Shown in pieces: positions 14,033 to 22,381 of a stretch of 64,000 bases of DNA (position 1 is its first letter; every line of letters begins with the position of its first letter). The notes beneath the pieces were generated by a model. That model was not told the DNA's origin. It saw nothing but the letters and a program-made list of their open reading frames with translations, and ran no database searches. Origin of the DNA: Citrobacter sp. Cu233 (GTDB lineage: Bacteria; Pseudomonadota; Gammaproteobacteria; Enterobacterales; Enterobacteriaceae); the NCBI RefSeq assembly GCF_030332225.1, contig NZ_JAOWIF010000037.1:62001-126000 (forward strand), given 5' to 3'. Made by a program: the position numbers and the translations under genes.

Positions 14033-15202
14033 ATGCGTTACTGTTTATTATGCCTGAGTTTGCTGCTCTCTCCGCTGGCAACCTTTGCGCAGAGCGATAA
14101 CTGGCAGCAAATCAAAAACGACGCCCGGGGTCAGACGGTGTGGTTTAACGCCTGGGGAGGCGATAATGCCGTTAATCAGTATCTCGACTGGGTTAGCGGT
14201 GAAATGAAAACACACTACGCCATTAACCTGAAAATTGTCCGTCTGGCGGATGCAGCCGATGCGGTAAAACGCATCCAGACCGAAGCGGCATCAGGGCGTA
14301 AAACAGGCGGTTCGGTTGATCTTCTGTGGGTCAATGGCGAGAATTTTCGCGCGCTGAAAGATGCTGGCCTGCTGCAAACGCAGTGGGCACAAATGCTGCC
14401 CAACTGGCACTACGTCGATACCCAACAACCGGTGACTGAAGACTTCGCCATTCCGACAGAGGGCGCCGAATCTCCATGGGGTGGCGCGCAGTTAACCTTT
14501 ATCGCCAATCGGGATATCACCGAACAACCACCTCGCTCTGCGCAGGCACTGCTGGAATTTGCGCGAGCGCATCCCGGTACGGTGACCTATCCGCGCCCAC
14601 CCGACTTTACCGGCACCGCTTTTCTCGAACAGTTGCTGATTACGCTCACCGCTAAACCACAAGCACTGAAAAGTGCTCCCGATACAGCCACGTTCGCCGA
14701 GGTTACCGCCCCATTGTGGCAATATCTTGATGCTTTACATCCCGTACTGTGGCGCGAAGGGAAAGACTTTCCCCCTACGCCTGCCCGGATGGATGCCCTG
14801 CTGAATACCGGCACGCTGCGGATATCGTTAACCTTTAACCCCGCGCATGCACAGCAAAAAATCGCTCGCGGCGAGTTACCGAAAAACAGCTATAGTTTTG
14901 GCTTCTCTCAGGGCATGCTGGGCAATGTGCATTTTGTCACCATTCCCGCTAATGCGCGTGCCAGTGCCGGGGCGAAAGTAGTGGCTAACTTCCTGCTCTC
15001 GCCCGAAGCGCAGCTCCGCAAAGCTGACCCCACCTTTTGGGGCGATCCTTCCGTGCTTGACCCCCAAAAATTACCAGACCAACAGCGGGAAGCGCTACTG
15101 GCTCGAATCCCGAATGGACTCCCGGCTGTCCTGCCTGAGCCACACGCAGCCTGGGTAAATGCACTGGAACAAGAATGGCTACGCCGTTACGGTACACATT
15201 AA
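14033..15202 (+). CDS. ynjB: YnjB, ABC transporter periplasmic binding protein
   Basis: Extracytoplasmic solute-binding protein of family 1 type, 389 residues with a signal peptide (MRYCLLCLSLLLSPLATFAQ). It is the binding partner of the YnjC permease and YnjD ATPase. The substrate is unknown; the family resembles iron and thiamine binding proteins. The ATG follows TTGGAGATACT. Its last 28 bp overlap ynjC, so ynjBCD is one transcription unit. Confidence 0.9.
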   Translation: MRYCLLCLSLLLSPLATFAQSDNWQQIKNDARGQTVWFNAWGGDNAVNQYLDWVSGEMKTHYAINLKIVRLADAADAVKRIQTEAASGRKTGGSVDLLWVNGENFRALKDAGLLQTQWAQMLPNWHYVDTQQPVTEDFAIPTEGAESPWGGAQLTFIANRDITEQPPRSAQALLEFARAHPGTVTYPRPPDFTGTAFLEQLLITLTAKPQALKSAPDTATFAEVTAPLWQYLDALHPVLWREGKDFPPTPARMDALLNTGTLRISLTFNPAHAQQKIARGELPKNSYSFGFSQGMLGNVHFVTIPANARASAGAKVVANFLLSPEAQLRKADPTFWGDPSVLDPQKLPDQQREALLARIPNGLPAVLPEPHAAWVNALEQEWLRRYGTH

Positions 15203-16710
15203 ATCTGCTGCTCTGGACCTTCATGGCGGCAATCTATTTACCGCTGGTCCCTGCGGCTTTTACGCTAATTGCACCCGCGCTTGCCATTGCACACTGGCTG
15301 GCGTTGTTTGCCGATCCCCAACTCCTGCAGGCGTTACTGGCGACGTTGGTTTCTGTCACGCTGGCAGCCACTGGCGCGCTCAGTATCGCCCTGCTGACCG
15401 TCCTTGCATTCTGGCCCGGCGCCAGATGGGCACGGCTTTGTACTCGCCTCCCCTGGCTGCTGGCGGTTCCGCATGTTGCTTTTGCCACCAGTACGCTGTT
15501 ACTTTTCGCCGAGGGCGGCATGCTCTACCGTATATTGCCGTTTCTCAGCCCACTGTTGGACCGCTACGGTGTGGGTCTGGGCTTCACATTGGCGGTGAAA
15601 GAAAGCGCTTTTTTACTCTGGATCCTTTCCGCTTTATTGAGTGAAAAGCAGTTGTCACAGCAGGTCATCGTGCTGGACTCTCTGGGTTACAGCCGGTTGC
15701 AGTGTCTGAACTGGCTGGTACTGCCCTCTATCGCGCCGGCGCTGGGGAAAGTTATGCTGGCGATTGTCGCGTGGTCTCTCTCCGTCGTTGATGTCGCCAT
15801 CATCCTTGGACCCGGCAACCCCCCAACGCTTGCGGTGTTGAGCTGGCAATGGTTAAGCCAGGGCGACGCCGACCAGCAAACAAAAGGCGCGCTCGCCAGT
15901 TTGCTGCTGGTGCTGTTACTGGTCATTTTTGCGCTGGTGGGCTATCTGCTCTGGCGCGGCTGGCGACGCACAATTCCGGCAATCAGCGGTGTACGCCTGC
16001 ATTTTTCATCCTGTACAGCCGGACGCTCGCTGATACAACTTCTGCCCATCAGCGGCGTTGTGTGTGCAGTCGTTCTGCTCCTGATGGCGGAATACTCATC
16101 GCTGAACAGAGATGCGCTGATCAACAGCCTGCAAATGGGGGTTCTGGCCAGTACGCTTGCCCTGGTCACACTGTTGATATGGCTGGAATGGGGGCCACAA
16201 ACCGGACATCGTTGGGTCTGGTTGCCCATTATCTTACCCGCGTTACCGCTGGTCACCGGGCAATATACACTGGCGCTATATGCTGAACAGGATGGCCAGT
16301 TCATCACGGTGGTCTGGGGGCATTTATTGTGGGTAACACCATGGATGTTGTTTGTGCTTAAACCTGCATGGCAGCGTATTGACTCGCGCCTTATTGTGAT
16401 TGCGCAAACGCTGGGCTGGACACAAAACCGAATCTTCTGGCAGGTAAAATGCCCGTTGATTCTGCGCCCGGCACTGATTGCCTTCGCCGTAGGATTTTCG
16501 GTTAGTATTGCCCAGTACATGCCAACCTTATGGCTAGGCGCAGGTCGTTATCCCACACTTACGACCGAAGCCGTAGCATTAAGCAGCGGTGGCAGCACCG
16601 CTATTCTGGCGGCACAGGCACTATGGCAATTGCTGTTACCGTTGGTTGTTTTCGCACTCGCAGCCTCGCTTTCCGCCTGGGTTGGCCGCTTTCGACAAGG
16701 ACTCCGCTAA
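15175..16710 (+). CDS. ynjC: YnjC, ABC transporter double permease
   Basis: Fused dimer-type permease of 511 residues with about twelve hydrophobic segments and two EAA-like loops (LDSLGYSRLQCLNWLVLP and AQTLGWTQNRIFWQVKCP), one per half. It forms the membrane channel of the YnjBCD importer. The start at 15175 lies inside ynjB (28-bp overlap). The stop codon TAA shares its last A with the ynjD ATG. Confidence 0.9.
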   Translation: MATPLRYTLNLLLWTFMAAIYLPLVPAAFTLIAPALAIAHWLALFADPQLLQALLATLVSVTLAATGALSIALLTVLAFWPGARWARLCTRLPWLLAVPHVAFATSTLLLFAEGGMLYRILPFLSPLLDRYGVGLGFTLAVKESAFLLWILSALLSEKQLSQQVIVLDSLGYSRLQCLNWLVLPSIAPALGKVMLAIVAWSLSVVDVAIILGPGNPPTLAVLSWQWLSQGDADQQTKGALASLLLVLLLVIFALVGYLLWRGWRRTIPAISGVRLHFSSCTAGRSLIQLLPISGVVCAVVLLLMAEYSSLNRDALINSLQMGVLASTLALVTLLIWLEWGPQTGHRWVWLPIILPALPLVTGQYTLALYAEQDGQFITVVWGHLLWVTPWMLFVLKPAWQRIDSRLIVIAQTLGWTQNRIFWQVKCPLILRPALIAFAVGFSVSIAQYMPTLWLGAGRYPTLTTEAVALSSGGSTAILAAQALWQLLLPLVVFALAASLSAWVGRFRQGLR

Positions 16711-17342
16711 TGCTCATAGTGCAAAATGTTTCCCTGTACCAGGGTTCAACTCCGCTGCTGACGGGCGTCAACCTCCAGGTCAACAAAGGTGACATTGTCA
16801 CTATTATGGGACCTTCGGGAAGCGGCAAGTCTTCACTATTTTCATGGATGATTGGTGCGCTCTCCGATCAATTTCGTGCATCCGGTCAACTATGGCTCAA
16901 TGAACGGCGCATTGACACATTACCTACCGCGCAGCGCCAGATTGGTATTCTGTTCCAGGATGCCCTGCTGTTTGATCATTTCAGTGTTGGACAAAATTTA
17001 TCACTGGCGCTACCCGCTGACCTGAAAGGTACGGCGAGACGCGATGAAGTGGAACATGCCCTTGAGCGCGCTGACCTGGCAGGCTTTTACCATCGCGACC
17101 CGGCATCGCTGTCCGGAGGGCAACGCTCACGCATTGCCCTGCTTCGCGCCCTGCTGGCACAACCGCAGGCTTTGCTGCTGGATGAACCCTTCAGTCGCCT
17201 GGATACGTCACTGCGGGATACGTTTCGCCAGTGGGTTTTCACCGAAGTGCGCAAGTTGGGGATCCCTGTGGTGCAAGTAACCCATGATACACAAGACGTT
17301 CCCCCGGCAGGCCGTGTATTACAAATGAACGCCTGGGTGTGA
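16710..17342 (+). CDS. ynjD: YnjD, ABC transporter ATPase
   Basis: ATP-binding subunit of YnjBCD, 210 residues. Walker A is GPSGSGKSS (34-42), the signature is LSGGQRSR, and Walker B is ALLLDEP followed by the switch region VTHD. The start ATG overlaps the ynjC stop by 1 bp; a longer start at 16530 inside ynjC was rejected. Slightly shorter than the E. coli protein. Confidence 0.92.
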   Translation: MLIVQNVSLYQGSTPLLTGVNLQVNKGDIVTIMGPSGSGKSSLFSWMIGALSDQFRASGQLWLNERRIDTLPTAQRQIGILFQDALLFDHFSVGQNLSLALPADLKGTARRDEVEHALERADLAGFYHRDPASLSGGQRSRIALLRALLAQPQALLLDEPFSRLDTSLRDTFRQWVFTEVRKLGIPVVQVTHDTQDVPPAGRVLQMNAWV

Positions 17343-17429
17343 ATGTGGTCTTATGCTGCGTTAACGCAAGGATTTTACTTAACTGGCGGCACAAAATGTC
17401 GTCCTCTTTTTTCAACGTCGGGCTATTCG

Positions 17430-18737
17430 ATGAAACGTGTTTCTCAAATGACCGCGCTGGCACTGGCTTTAGGGCTCGCTTGCGCTTCTTCATGGGCTGC
17501 TGAAACAGCACAGACGCTTACCCTCAACCAGTTACAGCAAAAACAAGGCGCGGCAATCGATACCCGTCAGAGCGCTTTTTATAATGGCTGGCCTCAGTCG
17601 CTCAATGGCCCTTCCGGGCACGAACCCTCCGCACTGAATCTGTCTGCCGCCTGGCTCGACAAGATGAACGATGAACAACTTACCGCCTGGGTTCAGGCAC
17701 ATCAGTTAAAAACCGATGCGCCAGTGGCACTGTATGGCAACGACAGCGATGTGAAAGCCGTCAAAGCCCGCCTGCAAAAAGTGGGTTTTAACTCTATTTC
17801 GACCCTTAGCGACGCGCTACAGGACCCTGCACGCTTGCAGCGTCTGCCGCACTTCGAACAATTAGTCTACCCACAATGGCTACACGATCTTCAGCAAGGC
17901 AAAGACGTTACCGCAAAACCGGCTGGTGACTGGAAAGTTATTGAAGCGGCCTGGGGTGCGCCAAAATTTTATCTGCTGAGCCATATTCCGGGGGCGGGAT
18001 ACATTGACACTAACGAAGTGGAAAGCGAACCGCTGTGGAATAAAGTCTCCGACGGACAGCTAAAAGCGATGCTGGCTAAACACGGTATCCGCCATGACAC
18101 CACGGTAATTTTGTATGGCCGCGATGTGTACGCCGCCGCACGCGTGGCGCAAATCATGCTGTATGCGGGCGTAAAAGATGTTCGCCTGCTCGACGGTGGC
18201 TGGCAAACCTGGTCCGACGCAGGTTTACCCGTAGAACGCGGCACCCCGCCGACGGTCAAACCAGAACCGGATTTTGGCGTCACGATCCCCGCCCAACCAC
18301 AATTGATGCTGGATATGGCACAGGCTCGCGGCTTGCTGCATCGCCAGGATGCGTCACTGGTCAGCATCCGTTCGTGGCCAGAGTTTATCGGCACCACCAG
18401 TGGATACAGCTACATCAAGCCAAAAGGTGAAATCTCCGGCGCTCGTTGGGGCCATGCAGGAAGTGACTCCACCCACATGGAGGATTTCCATAATCCGGAT
18501 GGCACGATGCGCAGTGCAGACGACATCGCCGCCATGTGGAAGCAATGGAACATTCTGCCGGATCAGCAGGTCTCTTTTTATTGCGGTACCGGTTGGCGCG
18601 CCTCAGAAACCTTTATGTACGCCCGCGCAATGGGCTGGCAAAACGTGTCGGTCTATGATGGCGGTTGGTATGAATGGAGCAGCGATCCAAAGAACCCGGT
18701 AGCCAGCGGTGAACGTGGTCCGGACAGCAGCAAGTAA
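17430..18737 (+). CDS. ynjE: YnjE, three-domain periplasmic thiosulfate sulfurtransferase
   Basis: Rhodanese-family enzyme with three rhodanese modules, moving sulfane sulfur from thiosulfate to an acceptor. The product has 435 residues and starts MKRVSQMTALALALG with a signal peptide cleaved after SWA. The active loop is YCGTGWR near residue 385, as in the E. coli protein; the earlier modules lack the Cys. The ATG at 17430 is used because the upstream extension from 17343 has no signal-peptide logic. It is 87 bp behind ynjD. Confidence 0.92.
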   Translation: MKRVSQMTALALALGLACASSWAAETAQTLTLNQLQQKQGAAIDTRQSAFYNGWPQSLNGPSGHEPSALNLSAAWLDKMNDEQLTAWVQAHQLKTDAPVALYGNDSDVKAVKARLQKVGFNSISTLSDALQDPARLQRLPHFEQLVYPQWLHDLQQGKDVTAKPAGDWKVIEAAWGAPKFYLLSHIPGAGYIDTNEVESEPLWNKVSDGQLKAMLAKHGIRHDTTVILYGRDVYAAARVAQIMLYAGVKDVRLLDGGWQTWSDAGLPVERGTPPTVKPEPDFGVTIPAQPQLMLDMAQARGLLHRQDASLVSIRSWPEFIGTTSGYSYIKPKGEISGARWGHAGSDSTHMEDFHNPDGTMRSADDIAAMWKQWNILPDQQVSFYCGTGWRASETFMYARAMGWQNVSVYDGGWYEWSSDPKNPVASGERGPDSSK

Positions 18738-18750
18738 GACTGTCATGATT

Positions 18751-18829
18751 GCCGGATACGGCGAAAATGCTTTCCCGGCCTACATTAGCCATCGTTGTAG
18801 GCCGGATAAGCGTCGGACATCCGGCAACG
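18751..18829. repeat. REP/BIME palindromes after ynjE
   Basis: GCCGGATACGGCG, then TGTAGGCCGGATAAGCG and GACATCCGGCAACG, form opposite-facing REP units between the convergent genes ynjE and ynjF. These are typical enterobacterial extragenic palindromes. Confidence 0.85.
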
Positions 18830-18836
18830 CAATACG

Positions 18837-19460
18837 TTACGCCTGACGCGAAACCGCTTTCAGCGTCAAATATCCACTCCAGATCCGGGTGAGTGTTGTC
18901 ATCCAGCACAGTGCGCCAAATATCCATGCCATCAGGGCAAAATATCCTGGGAACAGACAGCCAAGCACAAACAGCAAAATGGTCTCGGTTCCTTCGGTCA
19001 GCCCGCCCAGATAATAAAACGACTTATGCGCATAACCCGGATTATCAATCTGGTGTTTCGCCGCCAACGCGGCAAAGGCGAGAAAGCTGCTACCCGTTCC
19101 GATAAAGGCAAACAACAGCCAGCTTCCGGCCAGCGCATTCAGCTCCGGTGCGGCCAGAATAAAACCAAACGGTACTAAGGCGTAAAAAAGAAAGTCGAGC
19201 GAGATATCGAGAAACCCGCCGGCATCAGTAAGCCCCCTGCGCCGCGCCAGCGCACCGTCCAGTCCATCAAACAGTCGATTTAGCACGATAACCACCAACG
19301 CCGCCTGATACCAGCCTAAAGCCAGAAACGGCAACGCCAGCACGCCAATGGCAAAACCAACCAGTGTCAGGCCATCCGGCGTAATTGCGGGCTTATCGAT
19401 AACCAGCACACACCTATGCAAAAGCGGTTTTAAGCGCGGATGAAGATGGCGATCAAGCAT
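18837..19460 (-). CDS. ynjF: YnjF, CDP-alcohol phosphatidyltransferase family membrane protein
   Basis: Integral membrane enzyme of the CDP-alcohol phosphotransferase family, 207 residues (E. coli 206), with about six hydrophobic segments. The catalytic motif is complete: DGALAR, then GGFLDISLD, which holds the metal-binding Asp residues. Which alcohol or lipid it uses is unknown. ATG 19460 overlaps the 3' end of ynjA by 8 bp, so ynjA-ynjF is an operon. Confidence 0.9.
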   Translation of the reverse strand: MLDRHLHPRLKPLLHRCVLVIDKPAITPDGLTLVGFAIGVLALPFLALGWYQAALVVIVLNRLFDGLDGALARRRGLTDAGGFLDISLDFLFYALVPFGFILAAPELNALAGSWLLFAFIGTGSSFLAFAALAAKHQIDNPGYAHKSFYYLGGLTEGTETILLFVLGCLFPGYFALMAWIFGALCWMTTLTRIWSGYLTLKAVSRQA

Positions 19461-20055
19461 GTGGGCGTCCTTTGACGGTGTCGCACAGTCCCTGCGAAGG
19501 AATATCAAGGGCGGCATTAAAGCGCGCCGAGAGATTTTGGAACGCAATCAGCGCGGTCATTTCAGTAATTGCATCCTCGGTAAAATGCAGCTTCATTTGC
19601 GCCTTTAATGCCTCATCAACCCGAGGCGGCGTGGCAGTAACGGCATCGGCATAAGCTAATGCGACACGTTCTTCTTCACTGAACAGCGCCGATTCTTGCC
19701 AGGCAGCAACCTGCCATACTTTATCCAGTGCGCCACAGCGTTCAGCCAGACGTAAACTGTTGGCATCCACACAAAAGGCGCAATGGCACACCTGAGAAAC
19801 ACGTGTCATCAACAATGCTCGCATTACCGGCGTTAAGCGCGCCCGCTTACGCTCCAGGAAACCAACAAACAGCGCCACAAGCCAGAACAGAAATGGCATT
19901 CGCCCCCACCAGCGTGTGGGATGTAGTACATCGCCATAGTGTTTTTTCTGTGTTGCAACAAGCGGTTTCAAACTGGAAGGGATACGCGTCAACGGTTTTA
20001 CCCATGACTGAGGCTCATTCAACGGTTGCTCCTGAATACTTTTGGTCAAACCCAT
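19453..20055 (-). CDS. ynjA: YnjA, AhpD/carboxymuconolactone-decarboxylase-like protein
   Basis: Member of the alkylhydroperoxidase-like (AhpD/CMD) fold, 200 residues. The redox motif CAFC is present in QVCHCAFCVDANSLRLAER, as expected for this family. C-terminal ALIAFQNLSARFNAALDIPS is the conserved helix block. It is longer at the N-terminus than E. coli YnjA (182). In E. coli ynjA sits between ydjZ and ynjB; here it is upstream of ynjF and divergent from nudG. Confidence 0.85.
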   Translation of the reverse strand: MGLTKSIQEQPLNEPQSWVKPLTRIPSSLKPLVATQKKHYGDVLHPTRWWGRMPFLFWLVALFVGFLERKRARLTPVMRALLMTRVSQVCHCAFCVDANSLRLAERCGALDKVWQVAAWQESALFSEEERVALAYADAVTATPPRVDEALKAQMKLHFTEDAITEMTALIAFQNLSARFNAALDIPSQGLCDTVKGRPHA

Positions 20056-20103
20056 GGTTAACTATATTATGTCATTTTCTGCTGTTAGATCCTGATGAAT
20101 ATG

Positions 20104-20517
20104 ATGAAAACCCTCGACGTGGTCGCCGCGATTATTGAACGTGATGGCAAAATTTTACTGGCTCAACGCCCGCAGCATGCAGATCAGTCCGGTATGTGGG
20201 AATTTGCTGGTGGTAAGGTTGAACCAGGCGAGAGCCAACCACAGGCGCTGGTCCGTGAATTACGAGAGGAATTGGGTATCGAGGCTATCGTAGGGGATTA
20301 CATCGCCAGTCATCAGCGTGAAGTGTCAGGCCGATTGATACTTCTGCATGCCTGGCACGTGGCGGCTTATCAGGGCGAGCTTTACGCCCATGAGCATCAG
20401 GATTTGGTCTGGTGCTCACCCGAAGAGGCGCTGCGTTATCCACTCGCGCCTGCCGATATCCCGCTATTAGAAGCGTTTATTCTTTTACACGCCGCCAGAC
20501 CAGCGGATTCGTGCTGA
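20104..20517 (+). CDS. nudG: NudG, CTP/5-hydroxy-CTP pyrophosphohydrolase
   Basis: Nudix hydrolase that removes pyrophosphate from oxidised or methylated pyrimidine nucleotides such as 5-hydroxy-CTP and 8-oxo-dGTP. The Nudix box is complete: GGKVEPGESQ ... LVRELREELGI. Three ATGs are available (20095, 20101, 20104); 20104 aligns with the E. coli start (M-K-x-x-x-VVAAIIERDGKILL) but none has a strong ribosome site. The last 41 bp overlap the convergent gene ynjH. Confidence 0.92.
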   Translation: MKTLDVVAAIIERDGKILLAQRPQHADQSGMWEFAGGKVEPGESQPQALVRELREELGIEAIVGDYIASHQREVSGRLILLHAWHVAAYQGELYAHEHQDLVWCSPEEALRYPLAPADIPLLEAFILLHAARPADSC

Positions 20518-20752
20518 TGGTTTTCTCATCGCGCTGGCACTGTAGCAGCACGCCATCGGCTTTCACCACCGCCCCTTCTGAATAGTTTTGATCCTGATAA
20601 ATGCAGCACTGATTACAGGGCTGCGCGCGCTGGCCGCTGGAACTGAACACTTCCGGCGGCACATTCACTTGCACATCCGGACGATAAAGCTGATTTGCCA
20701 GTACCCCGTTGGATAACATCACCAACGCACCTGCCATGATTAAACGGCGCAT
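20477..20752 (-). CDS. ynjH: YnjH, small exported DUF1496 protein
   Basis: Secreted protein of 91 residues with a signal peptide (MRRLIMAGALVMLSNGVLAN) and three cysteines in CNQCCIY, which suggests disulfide or metal binding. It matches E. coli YnjH. Function unknown. Its 3' end overlaps nudG on the opposite strand by 41 bp. Confidence 0.88.
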   Translation of the reverse strand: MRRLIMAGALVMLSNGVLANQLYRPDVQVNVPPEVFSSSGQRAQPCNQCCIYQDQNYSEGAVVKADGVLLQCQRDEKTISTNPLVWRRVKE

Positions 20753-20988
20753 ATTCGTTCCTTTTTAACTGACATCTATGCTCAGTATAACGGTATAAAC
20801 CGGCAGAAACTTTAGTTCCTCCATCATCGTTTTTGGTTATGAGCAACGCTGCGATATTAATTTACTTAGCGGGATTAATTTTTTCTTGCGTCTCGTCACA
20901 CCGCTGATGGTATAGTCAAAAACTGCAAAACACTTAACACAAATATCAAAAATATAACCATATCAATACATAAGAGGTTCTTATATCT

Positions 20989-22332
20989 ATGGATCAGACA
21001 TGTTCTCTGGAGTCGTTTCTCAACCATGTACAAAAGCGCGACCCGAATCAGACCGAGTTCGCGCAAGCCGTTCGTGAGGTAATGACGACACTGTGGCCGT
21101 TCCTTGAGCAAAATCCGCGTTATCGTCAAATGTCATTGCTGGAACGTCTGGTTGAACCGGAGCGCGTGATCCAGTTCCGCGTGGTCTGGCTCGACGATCG
21201 TAATCAGGTACAGGTTAACCGTGCGTGGCGCGTACAGTTCAGCTCCGCGATTGGCCCGTATAAAGGCGGCATGCGTTTCCATCCTTCGGTGAACCTGTCG
21301 ATCCTGAAGTTCCTCGGCTTCGAGCAGACCTTTAAAAACGCACTCACCACGCTGCCGATGGGCGGTGGTAAAGGCGGCAGCGACTTTGACCCGAAAGGTA
21401 AAAGCGAAGGCGAAATCATGCGTTTTTGTCAGGCGCTGATGACGGAACTGTTCCGCCATTTAGGGCCCGATACCGACGTCCCTGCGGGTGATATCGGCGT
21501 GGGCGGTCGTGAGGTCGGCTTTATGGCCGGGATGATGAAAAAGCTGTCCAATAACAGCGCCTGCGTCTTCACCGGAAAAGGCCTTTCTTTCGGTGGCAGC
21601 CTGATTCGCCCGGAAGCAACTGGCTACGGTCTGGTGTACTTCACCGAAGCGATGCTCAAACGTCATGGTCTGGGTTTTGAAGGGATGCGTGTGGCGGTCT
21701 CCGGCTCCGGTAACGTTGCACAATTCGCTATTGAGAAGGCGATGGAGTTTGGTGCGCGCGTGGTTACTGCCTCCGATTCCAGCGGTACCGTAGTTGATGA
21801 AAGTGGATTTACAAAAGAAAAACTGGCGCGTCTGTGCGCGATTAAAGACAGCCGTGACGGTCGCGTGGCGGATTACGCCCGTGAGTTTGGTCTGACCTAC
21901 CTGGAAGGGAAACAACCATGGTCTGTTCCGGTTGATATCGCCCTGCCATGCGCAACCCAGAACGAGCTGGATGTCGATGCAGCACGCGTACTGATCGCCA
22001 ATGGCGTGAAAGCCGTCGCCGAAGGCGCCAATATGCCAACGACCATCGAGGCCACCGATCTGTTCCTGGAAGCTGGCGTTTTGTTCGCGCCAGGCAAAGC
22101 CGCTAACGCGGGTGGTGTAGCCACATCCGGTCTGGAAATGGCGCAGAATGCCGCGCGTCTGGGCTGGAAGGCAGAGAAAGTCGATGCCCGTCTGCACCAT
22201 ATCATGCTGGATATTCACCATGCCTGTGTCGAGTACGGCGGTGAAAGCAAACAAACCAACTATGTGCGCGGTGCCAACATCGCGGGCTTCGTAAAAGTTG
22301 CCGACGCGATGCTGGGCCAGGGTGTGATTTAA
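20989..22332 (+). CDS. gdhA: NADP-specific glutamate dehydrogenase
   Basis: Reductively aminates 2-oxoglutarate to glutamate with NADPH; the low-affinity ammonium assimilation route. The product is 447 residues as in E. coli. Visible: substrate-site block MGGGKGGSDFDPKGKSEGE with the catalytic Lys, and the Rossmann motif VSGSGNVA. The start MDQTCSLESFLNHVQKRDP follows a purine-rich AAGAGGTTC. It is monocistronic and followed by a REP element. Confidence 0.97.
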   Translation: MDQTCSLESFLNHVQKRDPNQTEFAQAVREVMTTLWPFLEQNPRYRQMSLLERLVEPERVIQFRVVWLDDRNQVQVNRAWRVQFSSAIGPYKGGMRFHPSVNLSILKFLGFEQTFKNALTTLPMGGGKGGSDFDPKGKSEGEIMRFCQALMTELFRHLGPDTDVPAGDIGVGGREVGFMAGMMKKLSNNSACVFTGKGLSFGGSLIRPEATGYGLVYFTEAMLKRHGLGFEGMRVAVSGSGNVAQFAIEKAMEFGARVVTASDSSGTVVDESGFTKEKLARLCAIKDSRDGRVADYAREFGLTYLEGKQPWSVPVDIALPCATQNELDVDAARVLIANGVKAVAEGANMPTTIEATDLFLEAGVLFAPGKAANAGGVATSGLEMAQNAARLGWKAEKVDARLHHIMLDIHHACVEYGGESKQTNYVRGANIAGFVKVADAMLGQGVI

Positions 22333-22340
22333 TTCACCCC

Positions 22341-22380
22341 GTAGGCCAGATGCGGCACACGTGCCTTATCCGGCCTACAC
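22341..22380. repeat. REP element between gdhA and topB
   Basis: GTAGGCCAGATGCGGCAC and GTGCCTTATCCGGCCTAC form an imperfect palindrome in the 49-bp gap between convergent gdhA and topB. It is a typical REP unit and may mark both transcript ends. Confidence 0.8.
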
Positions 22381-22381
22381 A

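Noticed and set aside
21460..22254. Antisense frame inside gdhA (264 codons)
   Set aside because: Codon-bias shadow of gdhA with no supporting signal.
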